From: CBFGRV01 sp965651265
GTDB lineage: Bacteria > Bacteroidota > Rhodothermia > Rhodothermales > VXPQ01
Length of the DNA stretch: 9,332 nt
Direction: 5' to 3'
Assembly (NCBI GenBank): GCA_965651265.1
Contig: CBFGRV010000097.1
Span: 1 to 9,332 of the forward strand
A program made the position numbers and the translations under genes. The notes beneath the pieces were generated by a model. The model searched no databases, was not told the DNA's origin, and worked only from the letters and a program-made list of their open reading frames with translations. Of this stretch, positions 6,545 to 9,332 are shown piece after piece. Within the stretch, counting starts at the first letter, position 1. Each line of letters opens with the position of its first letter.

Positions 6545-6580
6545 GTTTACAAAATAGTATAAATCTGTACAATTGTAAAC
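6545..6580 (-). promoter_or_regulatory. Promoter and inverted-repeat operator of the HTH-ImmA/PIN operon
   Basis: Perfect 8-base arms GTTTACAA (6545-6552) and TTGTAAAC (6573-6580) are separated by 20 bases. A perfect 10-base palindrome TACAATTGTA (6568-6577) overlaps the right arm. On the minus strand TTTACA (6579-6574) and TATTTT (6556-6551) are 17 bases apart and form a plausible -35/-10, so each arm covers one promoter element. The predicted RNA start is near 6544, about 25 bases before the ATG. This is the arrangement expected for autorepression by the XRE-HTH protein. Confidence 0.75.
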
Positions 6581-6830
6581 CATCTGCCGATGTACATGTT
6601 GCGCCGTGCTTCTCTCGGATTCGAGAGATCTCCGGTGCCACCGCAGAGACCTGCGAAGGGTCGCTGTTTTCCGTACATCGCCACCTTTCCTGCTGACGGG
6701 ATTTTCCTCGCATCACGCAGCGGGAAACGTCCGCTGACGCCCGGCCCGCCGTCGATCTACTTTGCAGGCGCGGAATCCCCGTGCATCGGCCGGATCCGAT
6801 TCCGCGATGCAGTCTCGACGGTATCCTGCC
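6581..6830. other. Intergenic region between the HTH-ImmA operon and the membrane-protein pair
   Basis: I find no convincing gene here. On the plus strand there is a small perfect hairpin TCTCTCG-GATT-CGAGAGA (6611-6628) without a T run. A longer inverted repeat has 9-base perfect arms (6769-6777 and 6798-6806) just before the downstream start codons. A weak plus-strand promoter candidate is CTGACG (6734-6739), a 16-base spacer and TCTACT (6756-6761), which would start RNA right at the inverted repeat. The promoter is low confidence. Confidence 0.35.
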
Positions 6831-7373
6831 ATGGAACTCCAGCTATTCACCGAGCGCAGCCTGTGGACGATGGCCCACGGCATCGCGCTCACCGGGGCCG
6901 CCATGATGGCCCTTTCCGCGGCGATCTTCTACCTGCGCACGTTCAACATCGAGAACGTGGGTGAGGAGGTCGCGCGCGTCCAGAGCCGGTACGTGGCCTG
7001 GCTCAGCACCTTCATCGCCGTGATGCTCTGGGCCACCGTGCTGGTCGGCACGTATGTGCTCTTCGCTCCGTACCGCGCCGTGCCGCCGCCCGATGTCGCC
7101 GATCTGGGCATGTACCCGAAGGCCCTCCTGCAGGCCCAGCCCGCCACGGCCTGGCTGCATTCCTTCGCCATGGAGACGAAGGAGCACGTGCCGTGGATCG
7201 CGGCGATGCTTGCCACAGCCGTGGCGTTCGTCAGCTTCCGGTACCGCGGGCAGCTCCTGCGCGACCGCTCGCTGAAAGGCGCGACGACGTGGCTGCTGGG
7301 GATCTGCCTCGTGCTGGTCGCCTACGTCGCCCTGCTCGGCGTCTTCATCAACAAGGTCGCCCCTCTCGACTAA
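6831..7373 (+). CDS. Uncharacterised four-helix membrane protein, first gene of a pair
   Basis: I do not recognise a characterised family. From ATG at 6831 the protein has 180 residues with four hydrophobic segments (about 13-35, 56-79, 120-138, 151-172). A roughly 40-residue loop between the second and third contains PPPD and ALLQAQPATAWLH. H16 sits in the first helix (WTMAHG), and H110 and H119 lie at the start of the third (WLHSFAMETKEHVPW). Such helix histidines could be haem b or metal ligands, but that is a guess. The start is uncertain: in-frame ATG at 6807 and TTG at 6762 are alternatives. I prefer 6831 because the extra residues are polar and low-complexity and none of the starts has a clear ribosome site. 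The next gene begins 17 bases after the stop, so the two very likely form an operon and may form one membrane complex. Confidence 0.7.
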   Translation: MELQLFTERSLWTMAHGIALTGAAMMALSAAIFYLRTFNIENVGEEVARVQSRYVAWLSTFIAVMLWATVLVGTYVLFAPYRAVPPPDVADLGMYPKALLQAQPATAWLHSFAMETKEHVPWIAAMLATAVAFVSFRYRGQLLRDRSLKGATTWLLGICLVLVAYVALLGVFINKVAPLD

Positions 7374-7390
7374 AACGCACGGTGATCGAC

Positions 7391-7750
7391 ATGGAAGTCA
7401 TTAACGAATCCCGGCTCGAAGTGCACGTCGTCGGGCAGACCCGAACGGCCCTTGCGAATGGTGCGGCGATGGCGGCGATTCTGGCCGCGGGCATCGGCGC
7501 GTTTGCGATGGGCTTCGTCGTGCTGCTCGATGCGATCAACCTCTTTCCGCTGCCCGCGCTCTACGGACCCGCGGGGGGCGTCACCACGCGGACCACGGTG
7601 GCCGTGTTGATCTGGCTGGTGGGATGGTTCGTCCTCCACCGGCGATGGAAGGACCGCCGCATCGACGCGCGGCGCACGCTTCGGGTGACGCTCGCGCTGA
7701 TCGCGGCGGGCGTGGTGCTCACCTTCCCGCCGCTGTGGCAGCTCCTGTAG
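7391..7750 (+). CDS. Uncharacterised small three-helix membrane protein, second gene of a pair
   Basis: A 119-residue protein with a short polar N-terminus (MEVINESRLEVHVVGQTRTA) and three hydrophobic segments, about 22-48, 66-84 and 95-118. A Gly/Pro-rich loop lies between the first two, and a strongly basic loop LHRRWKDRRIDARR between the last two marks a cytoplasmic turn. The family is not recognised. ATG at 7391 is chosen because GGTGA lies about 6 bases upstream; a GTG at 7382 in the same frame would add three residues. It follows the four-helix gene by 17 bases and is probably co-transcribed and functionally linked with it. Its last 32 bases overlap the 3' end of the HTTM gene on the opposite strand. 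Confidence 0.7.
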   Translation: MEVINESRLEVHVVGQTRTALANGAAMAAILAAGIGAFAMGFVVLLDAINLFPLPALYGPAGGVTTRTTVAVLIWLVGWFVLHRRWKDRRIDARRTLRVTLALIAAGVVLTFPPLWQLL

Positions 7751-9278
7751 CTCCGACCTGCGCCAGCACTTGCTCGACGATCTCGAACGGCACCCCCGGG
7801 TCGCGCGTCTGCTCGATGAAGATCCGGACCTCCGCGCTTGCGACCGGCCGGGTCGGGTGATCGCGATTCCATCGATCGACCAGGAAGTCGAGCAGCTCGT
7901 CGCGATGCGCCTTCCAGCGCAAAGACCGGTAGTGATCGTACAGAAACTTGCGCCAGCGATCGTCCACGTACGTCTCCCTGGCCGTCGACGGCCGGCCGGT
8001 GACGGGGTCGTGCGATGGGCGGAAAAGGTTGACCCGCGATCCATCCTCCAGAATACCCGTCATGGCGTACCAGGCGTCATCCGGTGTCGGGTTCGGGGCG
8101 AACATCCCCCATCGTTGATGGATGCGGACCGTCCCCGCCACCTCGCCGATGGGGCGCAGGTACCAGGCGACATCCGACATCGGCCACAGCGAGGAAACAG
8201 CCATGATCAGACAGAGCACGCCGATCACGTAGGACGTGGCCGCGCTCGGAAGCGAAAGGTCCCAGCATACGCGCGGCGCCGCGCCGCTCGCCGAATTCCA
8301 TCTCGACGAGAACGGCATCCATCGCGCCCAACGGGGCATCCATCGATCCCAGAACGCGGCCGGAAGGAAGAGGAGCCACGCCACCACGCACACGAACACG
8401 AAGATGCCCAGATGCAGCGTGGCCATGAGCCCGAGGTGGAAGGCGATGAACGCGCCCACGGCCAGTATGCGCGCCCGCGCCGTCTGGAGCGGCGAGAGGG
8501 CCAGGAGCGGGCCGGCCGCCTCGAGGATGAGCGTCGCGGCCGTGCCGATCTGCAGGAGGATGAGCGGCGCCTGGCTCAACAGCTTCCCGAGGTGCGTGGT
8601 GAATGCATCCAGATTGAGGGCGTAGTAGATGGCCGTGAAGTCGCCCCACCACGTGTCGCCCGTCTTGTAGAAGACGGACAGGAAGTAGATGGCGCATACC
8701 TGCAGCAGGATGCCGGCGGAGGCGGGGGAGACGATGCTCGTGCCGGCGCGGAGCGGACTCCAGTCGGCCGGGCCCTTGTCGATGCCGGCATCGGCGCGGC
8801 GCGCATCCAGCGACCATCGCGCCCCGAGGGGCAGGAGGGTGGACCAGAGCATGAGGTCGAGCAGCAGCCGGTCGCCGTGATTGATGATGTAGGGGTTGCG
8901 GATGTGCAGCGAGAGGAGCAGGAACCACGACACCACGATCGCGAGGCGCGTGCGGTATCCGAGGAGGAGGCAGACGGCGGCCACTCCCGCCACGAGGAAG
9001 AGGGCGGCCTGCCACGCGGCCGATCCGCTCAGCATGTGCAGTGACAGCAGGATGCCGTCGTTCAGGGCCCTGATCGCGTGGCGCGGGGCGACGCCGGCGT
9101 CCGTGTAGTGCGCCGTGAGGTGCGTGGCCCGGTTGATGAGGTCGCCCAGCAGGATCGCCCCCACGCCGATCCGGAAGGCCGCCAGCGAGCGCAGGTCGAT
9201 GGCGAAGACGCGCTCGACGATGGGCTTGATTCTGCGGAGCCTCGAAGGCGCACGCGGGGCGAGCGTGGTGCTCGGCAT
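7719..9278 (-). CDS. HTTM-domain (vitamin K-dependent gamma-carboxylase-like) membrane protein
   Basis: A 519-residue polytopic protein. The N-terminal part (about 28-310) matches the HTTM layout: a DLRSLAAFRIGVGAILLGDL start, HIRNPYIINHGDRLLLDLMLW (125-145), and AIYFLSVFYKTGDTWWGDFTAIYYAL (196-221), with several further helices to about 310. Another helix follows at about 348-366. Then comes a soluble C-terminal region beginning QRWGMFAPNP (388-397) with D..W...GIL.DGSRVNL and RWRKFLYDHY, typical of bacterial HTTM proteins of this length. Most bacterial members have no known substrate, and true carboxylation of Glu is not established for them. ATG at 9278 has a weak GTGAG-type ribosome site upstream. 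The gene ends inside the convergent small membrane gene (32-base overlap). Fold assignment is confident, function unknown. Confidence 0.88.
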   Translation of the reverse strand: MPSTTLAPRAPSRLRRIKPIVERVFAIDLRSLAAFRIGVGAILLGDLINRATHLTAHYTDAGVAPRHAIRALNDGILLSLHMLSGSAAWQAALFLVAGVAAVCLLLGYRTRLAIVVSWFLLLSLHIRNPYIINHGDRLLLDLMLWSTLLPLGARWSLDARRADAGIDKGPADWSPLRAGTSIVSPASAGILLQVCAIYFLSVFYKTGDTWWGDFTAIYYALNLDAFTTHLGKLLSQAPLILLQIGTAATLILEAAGPLLALSPLQTARARILAVGAFIAFHLGLMATLHLGIFVFVCVVAWLLFLPAAFWDRWMPRWARWMPFSSRWNSASGAAPRVCWDLSLPSAATSYVIGVLCLIMAVSSLWPMSDVAWYLRPIGEVAGTVRIHQRWGMFAPNPTPDDAWYAMTGILEDGSRVNLFRPSHDPVTGRPSTARETYVDDRWRKFLYDHYRSLRWKAHRDELLDFLVDRWNRDHPTRPVASAEVRIFIEQTRDPGVPFEIVEQVLAQVGATGAATAAGR

Positions 9279-9296
9279 CGGTTCTCACTCGATCAT

Positions 9297-9327
9297 TTGA
9301 CGATGTACCTCGGGGAGATTATCGTCA
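9297..9327. promoter_or_regulatory. Inverted repeat and probable divergent promoter upstream of the HTTM gene
   Basis: TGACGAT (9298-9304) and ATCGTCA (9321-9327) form perfect 7-base arms around 16 bases. On the minus strand GATAAT (9323-9318) is a good -10 for the HTTM gene, about 40 bases before its ATG; its -35 would lie beyond the window. On the plus strand TTGACG (9297-9302), 17 bases, TATCGT (9320-9325) could drive a gene leaving the window. The repeat overlaps both and may be an operator. Confidence 0.45.
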
Positions 9328-9332
9328 GATAC

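Noticed and set aside
4826..6600. The HTH-ImmA/PIN cassette as a prophage or integrative element with attachment sites
   Set aside because: I see no integrase, no tRNA and no direct repeats bounding the cassette, only its different base composition.
7770..9044. A 424-codon plus-strand open frame opposite the HTTM gene
   Set aside because: The product is dominated by Arg, Glu, His and Gly with no hydrophobic core, no ribosome site and no recognisable domain. The HTTM frame on the other strand is clearly the real gene.
1..9332. CRISPR arrays, tRNA or rRNA genes, insertion sequences
   Set aside because: No regularly spaced repeats, cloverleaf sequence, rRNA signature or transposase motif was found on either strand by eye.

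Overview
The window is GC-rich DNA of Gram-negative type with about eight protein genes. No rRNA, tRNA, CRISPR array or transposase is visible. The gene mix (a pilin-like protein with an 'MGQAQLLL' start, a GspF/PilC protein, a class A PBP with a long interdomain linker, and an HTTM protein) would fit the Rhodothermota/Gemmatimonadota/Balneolota neighbourhood. That placement is an impression from family resemblance only and is low confidence.

Layout. (1) 1-2116, minus strand: a type IV pilus/type II secretion-like cluster. In transcription order it holds a small pilin-like protein (2116-1664) with a perfect Shine-Dalgarno, a strong hairpin, an inner-membrane platform protein of the GspF/PilC family with a duplicated N-terminal module (1554-193), and the first 48 codons of an unidentified gene that runs off the window (146-1). 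(2) 2117-2539: a 423-base divergent intergenic region. On the pilin side it can fold into a compact multi-hairpin leader. (3) 2540-4825, plus strand: a complete bifunctional penicillin-binding protein. (4) 4937-6519, minus strand: a two-gene toxin-antitoxin-like cassette. An XRE-HTH/ImmA-IrrE metallopeptidase fusion is followed 8 bases later by a PIN-domain nuclease. The promoter is embedded in a 36-base inverted-repeat operator, and the cassette is visibly less GC-rich than its neighbours. (5) 6831-7750, plus strand: two small uncharacterised membrane proteins in a tight pair. (6) 9278-7719, minus strand: an HTTM (gamma-carboxylase-like) membrane protein. Its 3' end overlaps the end of the preceding plus-strand gene by 32 bases.

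How the genes work together. The pilin-like subunit and the platform protein are parts of one envelope-spanning filament or secretion machine. The hairpin between them and their very unequal ribosome sites suggest the subunit is made in excess over the platform. The PBP is a housekeeping cell-wall enzyme sharing only the divergent upstream region. The HTH-peptidase/PIN pair looks like a self-regulated, horizontally mobile stress or defence module inserted between housekeeping genes. The best candidates for new biology are the pilin leader RNA, the duplicated PilC module, the HTH-ImmA/PIN cassette with its operator, and the unknown two-gene membrane pair.
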